Assembly: GCA_002786065.1 (NCBI GenBank)
Contig: NHNY01000006.1
Coordinates: forward strand, 496,001-560,000
Source of the DNA: Microcyclospora pomicola
Taxonomy: Eukaryota; Ascomycota; Dothideomycetes; Capnodiales
Reading direction: 5' to 3'
Length of the DNA: 64,000 nucleotides
Shown here: in pieces, positions 20,904-30,760 of the stretch
How the letters are laid out: the number at the start of each line of letters is the position of its first letter
How positions within the stretch are numbered: position 1 is the first letter of the stretch
Made by a program: the position numbers and the translations under genes
Notes under the pieces: model-generated
What the model saw: the letters and a program-made list of their open reading frames with translations, nothing else
What the model was told of the DNA's origin: nothing
Databases searched by the model: none

Positions 20904-22417
20904 TCAATACACCTTGCCATGATTGTAGAAATCCACGGACCAAATGAAGGTGCCTCCAAAGCACTTTCCATTCGCCCAGTCCCGCTTCCACGCAAAAGAC
21001 TGCTCGTTATCGTAACCCATCCATTGGTCATTGAAAGTGATTACCTCATACATCGTCGTCTGGTTACCGTGAGGTACCAGCTGCGGATTTGATGTCTGAG
21101 CGAGACGTTTGATCTCCGTCAAGGACATCACACTTTCACTTCCAGACTGAGTGCAAGGGCCATTCTGCACTACCGGATCGGCCGCGCATCCCTCACTCAA
21201 GCAACCACTTTGCTTGGGTGTCCAGCCGCGTCCGTAGTACGCCATACCGAAGTTCACCTTCGTCATATTGAGGCCATCGTACCAGAGCGGCGGGGCATTG
21301 GAAACCAGGTCCGTGATATCAGTGTGGCCGTGGATGGCACTCCGACCAAAGTTCATGTCGTATACCATGAAATTAAACCAGTCGATCGAGGGCTGCATGC
21401 CTATAGCGTCGAAGCTCATGATTTGGGTTTTGTCGGAGGGGAGCGTAGCGCTGATGCCGTAAGACGTGCCCAGGCTCTTGCGTAGCTCCTGGACGAGGGA
21501 GACGAAGTTGGCCGTGTCTCCATTGCCGAAGCTGGGAAACTCCCAGTCCAGGTCAACACCGGTGAAGCCGTACTTTACCATGAAGGCCTTGAGAGAGGTG
21601 ATGAAAGTGCTCCGTGTGCTGCTGCTAGCGGCCATCTGCGTCCAGGGAGGAGTGTTCCCAGACGAGTCTAGGCCGCCTATGGCGATCCAGGGTTGGACCT
21701 TAGCTGACGATTTGAGCGCCGTAAAAGCACTGTATGTGCTGGAGGGGTCGGATGCAACGATCTTGTATGTCGAGTTGAACTGTTCGGGATCTCAGTGGGC
21801 GCGTAGGTAGTCGGAGGATCAGGTATGACTTACACCGACAAAACTATAGACGAGGTGAGTGAGACCGGTGGCATTGATCTGCTGCGGAGTGACTGTGTCA
21901 CAGGCCCGCTGAAGGTTCTACGATTGCCAGTAGCCGACAGCTCTGGCCTTCGTAGTGCCGCTGCTCACGGCACAGGAGGGCGTTGTCACGACCTTGCATT
22001 GGCCGTAGCTCGACTGGCATCCACTACCACAGTAATCACTCCCGGTCTGGAAAGAGTGCTTAGCCGACAATCAAGATTAAAGTGCTAGGAGTCAACCAAC
22101 GCCGCAGTATCCGGATCCGGAGCAGCACTCTCCCATGCCACATTTCTGCTGGCCGGTAGGATATTGCGAACCGCACTCTCCCTCAGCTTGATCTGCTGTC
22201 AGTATAGCCTGCCAAGTCCATCAAGCATGCGCGGGAGTCATCGTACATAAGTCTCGAGCACCGACAATACTAGAAGAAACTATTGACACTTGGAGTCAGC
22301 GCCTATCTTAGCATCTGGAGTAAAGTATCGCATACATGGTGTACCAAAGACCAATGGCGAAAAGAGCGTGACGCTCGAAAGCAAGAATAAATATAAGCTG
22401 CTAAGAATAATCTGCAT
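20904..22417 (-). pseudogene. GH18 chitinase with hevein-type chitin-binding domain, in-frame stop
   Basis: A signal-peptide exon begins at an ATG at 22417 (MQIILSSLYLFLLSS). A CBM18-like domain spans exon 22195-22101 (ECGSQYPTGQQKC, CCSGSGYCG) and the start of exon 22046-21834 (GSDYCGSGCQSSYGQC). The GH18 domain runs through 22046-21834 and 21779-20904, with catalytic VDLDWE (Glu as acid), MAYYGRGW and GGTFIWSVDF. A TAG at 21920-21918 interrupts the first strand, between GYWQS and NLQRACD; homologues commonly have Trp there, so TGG to TAG is likely. The donor of exon 1 is also unclear, as the frame meets a TAG after SKCQ. The rest of the domain looks intact, so inactivation may be recent. 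The product would be secreted and cut chitin. Confidence 0.75.
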
Positions 22418-23827
22418 CTTGAATGATAAGAACTCTGCTGAGTAGTATGATGCTTCACCAATCCATTCGAATCTATCGCAGCGGCCATGGCCACCTCATA
22501 TATGCGTGCCATTGGCGACCCTTCGGGACCCCCAAGTGCAGAGTCCAGAACGTGGCAGGCTGAGCAGCATCCCAAAAGGGTAGTTGATGTCTTCAGCCGC
22601 AGCTACTGATCCTTCGCAGCCCTTCTTCACAGCGCTAGTTTATACCAACGTAGCGATCGCGCATTACTATGTCCTGTTCCTGGCCTGTAAATTACATGCC
22701 TACGAAGGCCCTGCAGATAGCTTTCAAGGGATCCGGGCCGCTGAATATATCTCTCTCTCCTCGGTGTGTGCACACTTTCCAACACATGCACGCAGTCTGG
22801 CCTGATACCACGCTTGCACCGACTTGACGCGACTTGCTTGTCGCAGGGCCATAGGGTATTATTTGGAGCAGATCCATAGGACGTAGTGGGGTATTCTACT
22901 TCCATGAGCCACGCTGCAATGGCAGCGCGGCATCCAAGAACGTCTCTGCAGATGCACGCCATAAGAAAGGACCAAGTCAAGACCGGTGAAGGGCTATTCC
23001 AGGCAGACACTCTGCTTCGCCTTGTTAGCCCAAAGCCATGCTGTGTTCACCTCTCTCAAGCGCTGTAGTGTGGCGTCAAAGATGACCCGACCAACTGTGT
23101 GAGCGAGGCGCAGAGTTGATGGCCTAGAGCAGTCGTGGGGTCGTGGTTTCGACGTGCAAGCCACGGTTTCCACTAGCTGAGTTCATACACACGGAATCGG
23201 TTTCGATTGAAATTCGAATAACGAGATGATCTTGGCTACACAGCATCTGTCCATCAATCCAATGGTACGGGCTATATGTCTGCTTCGCGGCTGAGATGAG
23301 TTTCGTTTCTACGAGAACAGCGAAGTGCTCTAGACTAAGGACGAAGTGAAATTCTAGCAGGCCCCTAATGTATTCAACAGGATGGTAAGATATGATGGCT
23401 AAGCACATCTCCCGGCGCACTTGGCAGGCGCCTGAGAGCTGCCCATATGACCGAAAGTCATTGGCCTAGGGAAGACCTACCATCCTCAGTCTTAAGCCTC
23501 GCAGCTCTTCGAGTGGGGATTGTTGTATCGCTCCTCGCATCTTCCGTGTTACTGCCTTCCAATGTCGGCTGGACTTTCGAATATGATGAGCAGGGTACAC
23601 TGGAATGCAGCTTTGAGGAGAGAGCCCGTTGCCACGCTGCTCTTGCTCTGCTATTTGTGCAACGACAAATGGCAAAGCCGATCGGGTGAGCTGCTCGTTC
23701 TTCACTGCTTTGTCGGCCGACGGGACCGAAAGGTGCCTGTCATCATGCACTCGGATACGGCAATTCGGTCAAGCTTGAGATTTTTCATGTACATCCTTTT
23801 TGCAAACAGTCTTGGCCCCGAGAACAA
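22418..23827. other. 1.4-kb intergenic region, no gene seen
   Basis: Only short overlapping frames on both strands. No tRNA or splice pattern found. Confidence 0.45.
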
Positions 23828-25193
23828 TCAACCAGCCTTCTTACTCCGTCGACTCCCATCCTGCTTGACGCCTTCCTTCTTCCCAACCTTGGCTTTGTAG
23901 TCCTTCATCTCCCGTATGGCCTCTTCCTCCTCCTTCTGCTCCTCCGCCTCCTTCTTCGCATTCGCCCGCTCCACCGCCCCTCGCTTCTCCGCTTCCTGGA
24001 TCATCTTCTCCGAGTATTGCCACAGCAGCTGCTGCTTCGCCTCATCCTTCACCTCTTCCCGAGAGTACTGACGTTCCCGGCACTCCTTGATCAGCCACCC
24101 GCCCTCGCCTCGCGTGTACTTCTCTTCCATGGCGGCGTGCAGAAAGCTCTGTGCGCCCATCTGTGGGCTTTTCAGAACGAGCCACCAGAACGGGTAGAAG
24201 ATGAGGTAGAGCATCAGCCCGAAGAGCGAGCCCCAGGAAAGCCAGCGGCGAGTTCCGGGCGTGCGACAGAAGCCCGGGTCGATCACGAAGACCTTGGTGT
24301 TCATGGGGAAGTTGTCGCCCCGTTTGAAGGATGAAAGATGCTTTTGGAACGCAAGCGCGAAGCTGGTGAGGGCAAGTTTCGAAGTGGCGGAAGCGTTGCC
24401 GGGAGAGTAGTCTGTCGGCGATGTGGAATGAGCTGCGGAAGCATTGGGCTTTTGTCCGGCTGTCTTCTTGCCTTTCGTTTCCGTGGCGGGCTGTGTGATG
24501 TGCAACAAGTCGCCGCCAAGATAGCTGCTGCATGTGCCGATCAGAACTCTCACATCTCTGTCCGGAGGCTGAGCCCGCAACGCTGGCGACAAGATGGACA
24601 GCAAGTGGAAGTTCGCCAGATAGTTCACCTGCCAGTTCACTTCGATACCCTCCGCCGTGCTCTTGATCTCGCGGCCTGGAGTGATGGTGTTTGCGCACAA
24701 GATGATCATGTCCAATCTCCGCGGCGGCGAATTATCGATCCACTTGGTCGCGAACGTACGTATGCTGTGCAGGGATGCAAGGTCGACTCGTTCGGCGGTG
24801 ATCAGTTGGTTGCCGGTGTCTCTGCGCAAATCATCGATGTACTCGACAATGAACGGATCGCCGAGGGCGTGTTGTGTGAGCAAGACGATCTGTGCGCCTC
24901 GCTCGGCCAATTCGCGGACGACCGCTTCACCGATTCCACTGGTGCCTCCCTGATGCCATGTGTAAGCAGTTGAATCGATCTGGTCCACCAGGTATCAGAT
25001 ATCCGGGAGACCATACCGTCACCAGGACAACACGTCCATGCATCTTCCTTTCACTGGCATTGCTGGTTCCAGCCGTATAGGTTTTGATGAGATACAGCAG
25101 TACCAACCACGGAGCGAGTTTGACGAAAGGCCAGAGGAAGGAGAGCGACTGGATGCCGTCGAAGAAGGCCGAAGCCGCCATGTAGACAGGCAT
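23828..25193 (-). CDS. Membrane-anchored short-chain dehydrogenase/reductase
   Basis: Two exons, 25193-25017 and 24949-23828, intron 67 bp; 432 aa from MPVYMAAS. A hydrophobic segment at about residues 20-42 (FLWPFVKLAPWLVLLYLIK) anchors it, perhaps to the ER or lipid droplets. The cofactor motif TGGTSGIGEA is split by the intron. CANT stands where NNAG is usual, and GTCSS gives the catalytic Ser region. The expected YxxxK reads SATSK, so the catalytic Tyr appears replaced by Ser. A WWLVLKSP segment and a long Lys/Glu-rich coiled tail (about residues 370-432) follow. The plan resembles the yeast Env9-like or retinol dehydrogenase-like SDR group; that link is inference. Divergent from the G-patch gene over 238 bp. 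Confidence 0.85.
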
Positions 25194-25380
25194 CTTGGTC
25201 TTTCCAGGCGCGCCGGACAAGCGACGACTTGATGGGAGAAGAAAGTGATGTTGGTTGTGAGACTACATGTTGTGCTTTTGCATGTGCGCATGCTATACTT
25301 GGATCAGGCACAAATCTATAGCGTGGCCGCTCTTATGTCCGTCAAACGCCGTCTTGCGCCAAGACCGATCTTACATCTTG

Positions 25381-25397
25381 ACTCTCTCTCTCTCTCT
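25381..25397 (+). promoter_or_regulatory. CT-rich tract ahead of the G-patch gene
   Basis: A CT microsatellite about 35-50 bp before the ATG at 25432, in the shared promoter with the SDR. Pyrimidine tracts like this are common near fungal transcription starts. Confidence 0.4.
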
Positions 25398-25431
25398 TGT
25401 CACACACAGTCTGGTACCTTACACAGATGAT

Positions 25432-26145
25432 ATGGCAAACTCATTACCTTCTGATGATGAGTACGAGATACCACTACGTGATCAGCGATACTTTGGAGCA
25501 GGCATCAAGCGTAAACGTATTCACTTCGTCCCATCTGCCTCAGTGGCCGAGAAGCCTGCATCCATTTCGACAGTCAAGCCTGCATCTACAGTCGCACAAA
25601 CGTATCTCTCGATTGTCCTGAAGAAAGAAGAAGCTGAGTCTGAGAAACTAAAAACATCAGTCGAGGACACAACGGGTGAGGTCGACGCCGTAGGAACATG
25701 TGTAGTGTGCAAGCAGCCACTCGCCGGTGAAGGTCACGCAAGCAGTCTGACCCACCAAATTTGTCTCTCACACTCCCACCCACCATCCCATGTTGACCGT
25801 ACCAGAAAAGGGCTTGCTGTGCTTGAAGCCCAGGGCTGGGATCCTGACAGTCGCAAAGGACTTGGATCGGTGGGTTCGGAAGGCCGCCTTTACCCTGTGC
25901 GGGCTCGGGAGAATGCTGATCGAGTGGGCCTGGGTGCGACTCTCGCGACTGTCTTTAAGGTGGCTCGGAGCGAAAAATTGGATGCGGGAAGAGCACGGCA
26001 AAGAGATGCAGATGCCAAGCGAAAAGCACAAGACTTGAGGAATGCATTCTATCGTAGTGAGGACGTGGAGCGGTATCTGGGTGAGGACCAAACAAATCGT
26101 GCTTTGGATCTGGAAGCCTTCAAACTTGCGAAAACCAGACGATGA
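25432..26145 (+). CDS. G-patch domain protein (GPANK1-like)
   Basis: Single exon, 237 aa, from the first in-frame ATG (MANSLPSDDEYEIP). A CVVCKQPL...H...C stretch (about residues 86-112) looks like a small zinc-binding motif. The G-patch follows (GLAVLEAQGWDPDSRKGLG, then RVGLGA, about residues 125-170), with the glycines in place. The C-terminus is a charged helix (about residues 178-237). G-patch proteins stimulate DEAH helicases in splicing or ribosome assembly, so a nuclear role is likely. The layout of motif plus G-patch resembles the GPANK1 group, without visible ankyrin repeats here. Confidence 0.85.
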   Translation: MANSLPSDDEYEIPLRDQRYFGAGIKRKRIHFVPSASVAEKPASISTVKPASTVAQTYLSIVLKKEEAESEKLKTSVEDTTGEVDAVGTCVVCKQPLAGEGHASSLTHQICLSHSHPPSHVDRTRKGLAVLEAQGWDPDSRKGLGSVGSEGRLYPVRARENADRVGLGATLATVFKVARSEKLDAGRARQRDADAKRKAQDLRNAFYRSEDVERYLGEDQTNRALDLEAFKLAKTRR

Positions 26146-28331
26146 CTAGGCGAATATGGAGTCTGCTCGCCATTCCAACCCGTCCCACTGAGGTGATGCT
26201 GCTATCCTCTGTTGATCCGCTCTTCCCATCCTTCCTGTGAGAAAATGCGCACTTGGACACCGTTCTAGTTTGATCCCACGCACGATCGTCCGGTTTAGCT
26301 CGGAGATGAGAATGAGCTGTCGTCTCGGTGATGGCCTATCATGGCTTGTGTCAGGCCCTTGAACAGAACTGTCTCGAGTGGTTCTCACGATGCTCAGTCA
26401 AATTACTTGAAGCGTTGAGTCTTCATCTTCATCTTCAGCCGTGCACCGATATTGTCGATTCGTGCCTGGGCACCATAAAGTGGTTGTCCGTGTGCGCGGA
26501 AATATCCTCCAGCTTGCTCACCCAATCATGTCGATTAGGCATTGAAGACCTGTCACATAACGGCCAGTACTCCACATTAAAGCCATATTACATGGTACTG
26601 AAGTTGGAACGTGCTTGTATAGCAGATGAATAGTACAACACACGTAGCCATCACTTCGGACACTGCTGTATGCAGACCATGACCGAAATTATGGTATCCC
26701 AACAGCTGGTACGGAGTACCGCGAACGATGAGAGAACAGCATGATGGACTGAGGAGTCTGACTTGCACGATAAGGGGCACTATACGTAGATGACTCGCCA
26801 AACGATGTCGAGGCAAGTGTTTGATCCCAGTATCTGGTCATCTGCAGCCTACTGCAAAGCAGCGCATACGCGCCAGGAGCTGCAGGAGCCCGATCGCGCG
26901 CGTGCGAGAGCGAGCATGCAAGCGCTTGGAGTCCTTTACGATGTCCCGGAGCAATCATGCCAACCCACGTGAACAACAAGAGGAATCAACTCATATATGA
27001 TCGCATGGTGGATTCTGCGAGAAAGGTTCCATTGATGAGTAGAGCGTGAGACTCCTTCGAAGCACCGAGCGCTGGAGCAGTCCGCTGCACGGCCAATGGT
27101 CGTTACAGTACACGATTGCATGCCGCCACAAAAAGTCAAGTCAGCAGAGCATGCGACTATTACCTTGATCTGTGGCGCGAGCTCAGTACGATGCTCTCCA
27201 GACTCTGTCGATTTATGCTATATTCTGGACATCAGTCTTCGTAATGATCAAGAGGCAAAGGAGGTGGCAATCATAGTTGGAGGCTGTGCTGGCTAGCCCT
27301 GCTTAGCATACCGTACTCCGTACAACATCAGCAATAACCCAACATGATATACTGTACGGATAAGATTCGTCGTATGGAGCTGTCAATCCTACCACCGTCT
27401 TCTCGGCTAACAGCAGTACAGTCCATCGTGAGCGTGAGAGAGGAATTGTTGAGTTGGTGCCGCTGCTAGCACCCAACGGCTACTCTGCAATGCGCACCAA
27501 TCCGCGGCCGTCGAGCTGTTCTGGAGTGATGCGCGCCCGTGCAGTCGCTTTGACTGGTGTGAAACGTCGCGCGCCAAGGGTGAAACATCTGGCTGTGGCG
27601 TCAAGGGGCGGGCGTCACATGATTGGCCAACTTCACCTCCTCCAGCTTTCGCCTGCACCAACCCGACTCGGCTCGATCTCCCTAGTGCAGCGCAGCTTTC
27701 GAGATCTCCTGTTGCAGATCCGGATTGAGTGGTATGGTTGGTCCATGTCACCAAAGGCTAGAGTGTACTACTCTGCGTATTCACACGGGGAAGGGAGGGC
27801 TGCATGTACAACATGGCGCGCAACACGGACATCTCCCTGCTCGTCCCGCGCAAGTGAGCCGCCGTCCCACCATACAGACCGCATCCTACCGACCATGCCA
27901 AACCATGGCTGGCCAAAGAGCCACACCTCGACTGGGCGATTGTAGGTCGGCCGACATGTGCCAACCACGCCCACAGAAGCGATCGGCGTTAGTGCTTCTT
28001 CCAGCTGCGTGCGCACCTCCTGGGTCCGACCTTTATATGTGCGCTGCTATCCCCATCTCTTGTGCTCGTCTTGAACCTCAGTTGTAACCTCACACAAGAG
28101 CATCCTTAGTCTCTACTCTCTTCGTCCTCCCTTTCACTCTCCCCACACTCTTTCATTGTTTTCTCCAGCAATCGCTAGCTCGATTGCAACCACGGTCTTT
28201 ACCAATTCCTACAAACCACCCTCGAACCTCGAAACCACAAACGACAGCCGGCACTGTTTAGACTCGACCTCGACAATCCTTTGACAGCACCTCGGCATCA
28301 AAGAATCCTCGACAACCGACTAACCAACAAC
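26146..28331. other. 2.2-kb intergenic region and promoter of the CBM18 gene
   Basis: No gene supported. A GTACGGAGTAC-like motif occurs at about 26709-26719 and in inverted form at about 27311-27321. The right end is the promoter and leader of the next gene. Confidence 0.45.
28108..28166 (+). promoter_or_regulatory. Pyrimidine-rich leader of the CBM18 lysozyme-like gene
   Basis: About 60 bp almost purely C and T, about 170-220 bp upstream of the ATG at 28332. CT-rich blocks near the start site are typical of strongly transcribed fungal genes. TTTATATG at 28031-28038 may serve as a TATA element. Confidence 0.45.
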
Positions 28332-29431
28332 ATGCATTCTTTCTGTGTCACCAGCATCTTTGTGGCCTTGGCCGCTTTGACATCTGCCGTCCCTCACGCC
28401 AAGGGACATTCCGGCCTCCATGTCCGTGGCTCCAACTTTGGCATGCTCGCTGGTCGATCTGCTTTGGAAGGTGCATGCGGCGGGGCTTCCGGCGATTCCT
28501 GCGCGCCTGGCTACTGTTGCTCTCAGTGGGGTACGTGCTCAAGACTCTAGTGTTGTTTGTGTCATGTCTAACGAAACCTGTTACAGGATACTGTGGAGTG
28601 ACCGAGGAATACTGTGGCACTGGTTGCAACTCTGCGTTTGGTACATGTGGTACTGGTTCTTCCAAGTCAACCACTACCACTACTGCTACGCATACCACTG
28701 CTGCCTCCACTTCATCTGCAGCAGCGGTCGTGACCAAGTTTCACCCAGTCTCTGCCACAACGACAACTACTGCAGCCCCTGTGGCAACCACCACCACCAG
28801 TAGCAGCAGCAACGCTGGTTCCAACTCCTACAAGACCTACACCGGTAATGGCGCCTCCACATCTGGCTGGCCATCCGAGGATGACTGGGTCGACTTCGAG
28901 AGCATGTGGACTGCCAATCTGAGGATCATCTCCATCTCATGCACCCAATTCGGCCAAGATAACAACTCCGACGAAGAGTCCGATGAGCTGAAGTCTGCCA
29001 TCCAATCCGTCGCTTCGAGCTCTGGCATCGACGAACGTTTCATCCTCGCGGTCGTGATGCAAGAATCCAAGGGCTGTGTCCGCGCCCCCACCACCAACTA
29101 TGGCGTCCGCAACCCCGGTCTCATGCAAGATCACGACGGTACCGGTACTTGCAACGACAGCTCCGTCTCCAACCCTTGCCCGCAATCCGAGATCCTGCAG
29201 ATGATCAAGGACGGCACCACGGGCACTGCGGCGGGCGACGGTCTCCAGCAATGCATGACCGAAAGCGGCGCGAGCGACGTCAGCAAATACTACAAAGCCG
29301 CGCGCATCTACAACTCCGGGTCTGTGACGGACGACAACCTAAGCTTGGGTGTCGCCACCCACTGCTATGCGTCGGACATCGCCAACCGACTCACCGGGTG
29401 GGTCGACGCCACGTCCTCATGCTCGTTGTGA
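28332..29431 (+). CDS. Secreted protein with chitin-binding (CBM18) and lysozyme-like domains
   Basis: Two exons, 28332-28530 and 28587-29431, intron 56 bp; 347 aa. Signal peptide residues 1-20 (MHSFCVTSIFVALAALTSAV). A hevein-type chitin-binding domain follows (about residues 49-88: ACGGASGDSCAPGYCC, then YCGVTEEYCGTGC), split by the intron as often seen. A Ser/Thr-rich linker (about 95-150), probably O-glycosylated, leads to a domain of about 195 residues with ILAVVMQESKGCVR, which resembles the Glu-containing helix of lytic transglycosylase or lysozyme-like folds. The protein may bind chitin and act on bacterial or fungal wall glycan. Activity is inferred from the one motif and should be treated as open. 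Confidence 0.85.
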
Positions 29432-30281
29432 AAGAAAGGCAAAACATAGGGGATATCGGCTTGGTGTACAGTAGTTACTTGCAACTTTTCCGCGACAGGG
29501 TGAAGGAGCAGGCATCCATCCTCCTGTTCGATGATTGAAATGACCATTCTTGGGGGACGGGCGATTGAGCATTTTACGGCGGTTTTGCAAAACGCGAACA
29601 GCATAGCGAGAAGTTTACATACAGAGTATCCAGCAGAGAACTACAAAGACATTCAGGAATCATCGTCGTTGTTAATATGTTGCCACATGCCGTGATCCAT
29701 AGTAAGGAGGACTTCAAGGTGAGCAATCGAGCGCCCAGCGCGACGAACATGCGTGACGGACTGCACTACGATCATTCTTCGCATGACAGTGCTACAGCTA
29801 TGTTGTGAAGTATGCATACCATGACCGGGCATGATGATAAATAGACATGCGAGTATGCCGCACTCTGCACGCCACACGATCCTCGCCGCGCATGCAGATA
29901 TAATCAAGCACCGCAGCATCCAATGCCACGATAAACAACCGTCAACGTAGTCCCTTTCCAAGTCTCCGCAGTGCTGTACTTCGATCACCGTTCCCAGCGA
30001 TGTAGATTAGGTTGAGAAGTGTATATCCGTAGCATCGCAGCGACACCGCCCCATTCCTCGCATCGGTAAAAGCCCACACAAACAACTCAATGAAGACTTA
30101 CGATCAATCCCCACATTCAACCTGCTTGACCGACAGCCCGAACACCCCTAGCAGCACCCGGCCGACTGCCCGCCATCGCATCGATCTTCAGGACATGATG
30201 AATCATCGATCTGGTGCGATCCGCGCTAAGCGTCTTTTTGCTACAACATTATATTTTACTAACAAGTTGTCAGACCATTCT
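29432..30281. other. Intergenic, nothing seen
   Basis: No supported gene between the CBM18 gene and the tRNA. Confidence 0.5.
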
Positions 30282-30390
30282 GGTTGCGTAGTGTAGTGGT
30301 TATCACTTCAGATTTTGAGACGTCGAGTCGGTGCCGATTTGATACTTACCAAAGCTTCTGATAACCCCAGTTCGAATCTGGGCGCGACCT
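30282..30390 (+). tRNA. tRNA-Gln (anticodon UUG) with a 37-nt intron
   Basis: Acceptor arms GGTTGCG (30282-30288) and CGCGACC (30383-30389) pair, with one G-T. D stem GTG/CAC, anticodon stem TCAGA (30308-30312) with TCTGA (30357-30361), and T arm CCCAG TTCGAAT CTGGG all pair perfectly. The anticodon TTG is at 30315-30317. The intron 30319-30355 lies after position 37, the standard place. The mature tRNA is 72 nt with discriminator T. Internal A and B boxes are present, and a TTTT at 30407-30410 is the likely polymerase III stop. Confidence 0.95.
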
Positions 30391-30760
30391 TGTCATGATT
30401 GAAGACTTTTCTTTTGGTCTCTTGTCTTGACCTTCGTTCTTTTTGGTACTTGGTATATATATGTATGGGTCGAGGATGTTTTGCGTGGGGTGCACAAGCG
30501 CGTGTATGATATGGATTTCTTGTGAGTTTGTGATTTGAAGGTTTGCCCGTTTGCTTTGGTGTCAAGGAACATGACGTCCTACATTCCTTGTCCAACGATA
30601 TCTTTACAAGTCACACTTTTATCATCGTGCGCATGGGTCTACGAGATACAAGAATGTCTCACCCAGGCTTCCCGATGATTTCAATGTAGGACCGAGCATA
30701 TAGTCGAGTATCATTCCTTCGTGACTTGACCCTATATACAACCACAGCGATGACAGACCC
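30391..30760. other. Intergenic between tRNA and DDB1
   Basis: Nothing supported other than the terminator of the tRNA. Confidence 0.5.
30407..30410 (+). terminator. RNA polymerase III terminator of tRNA-Gln
   Basis: A TTTT run 17 nt after the tRNA, followed by another at 30412-30415. Confidence 0.6.

Noticed and set aside
27454-28087. Overlapping plus-strand frames before the CBM18 gene
   Set aside because: They overlap each other in different phases within a promoter region.
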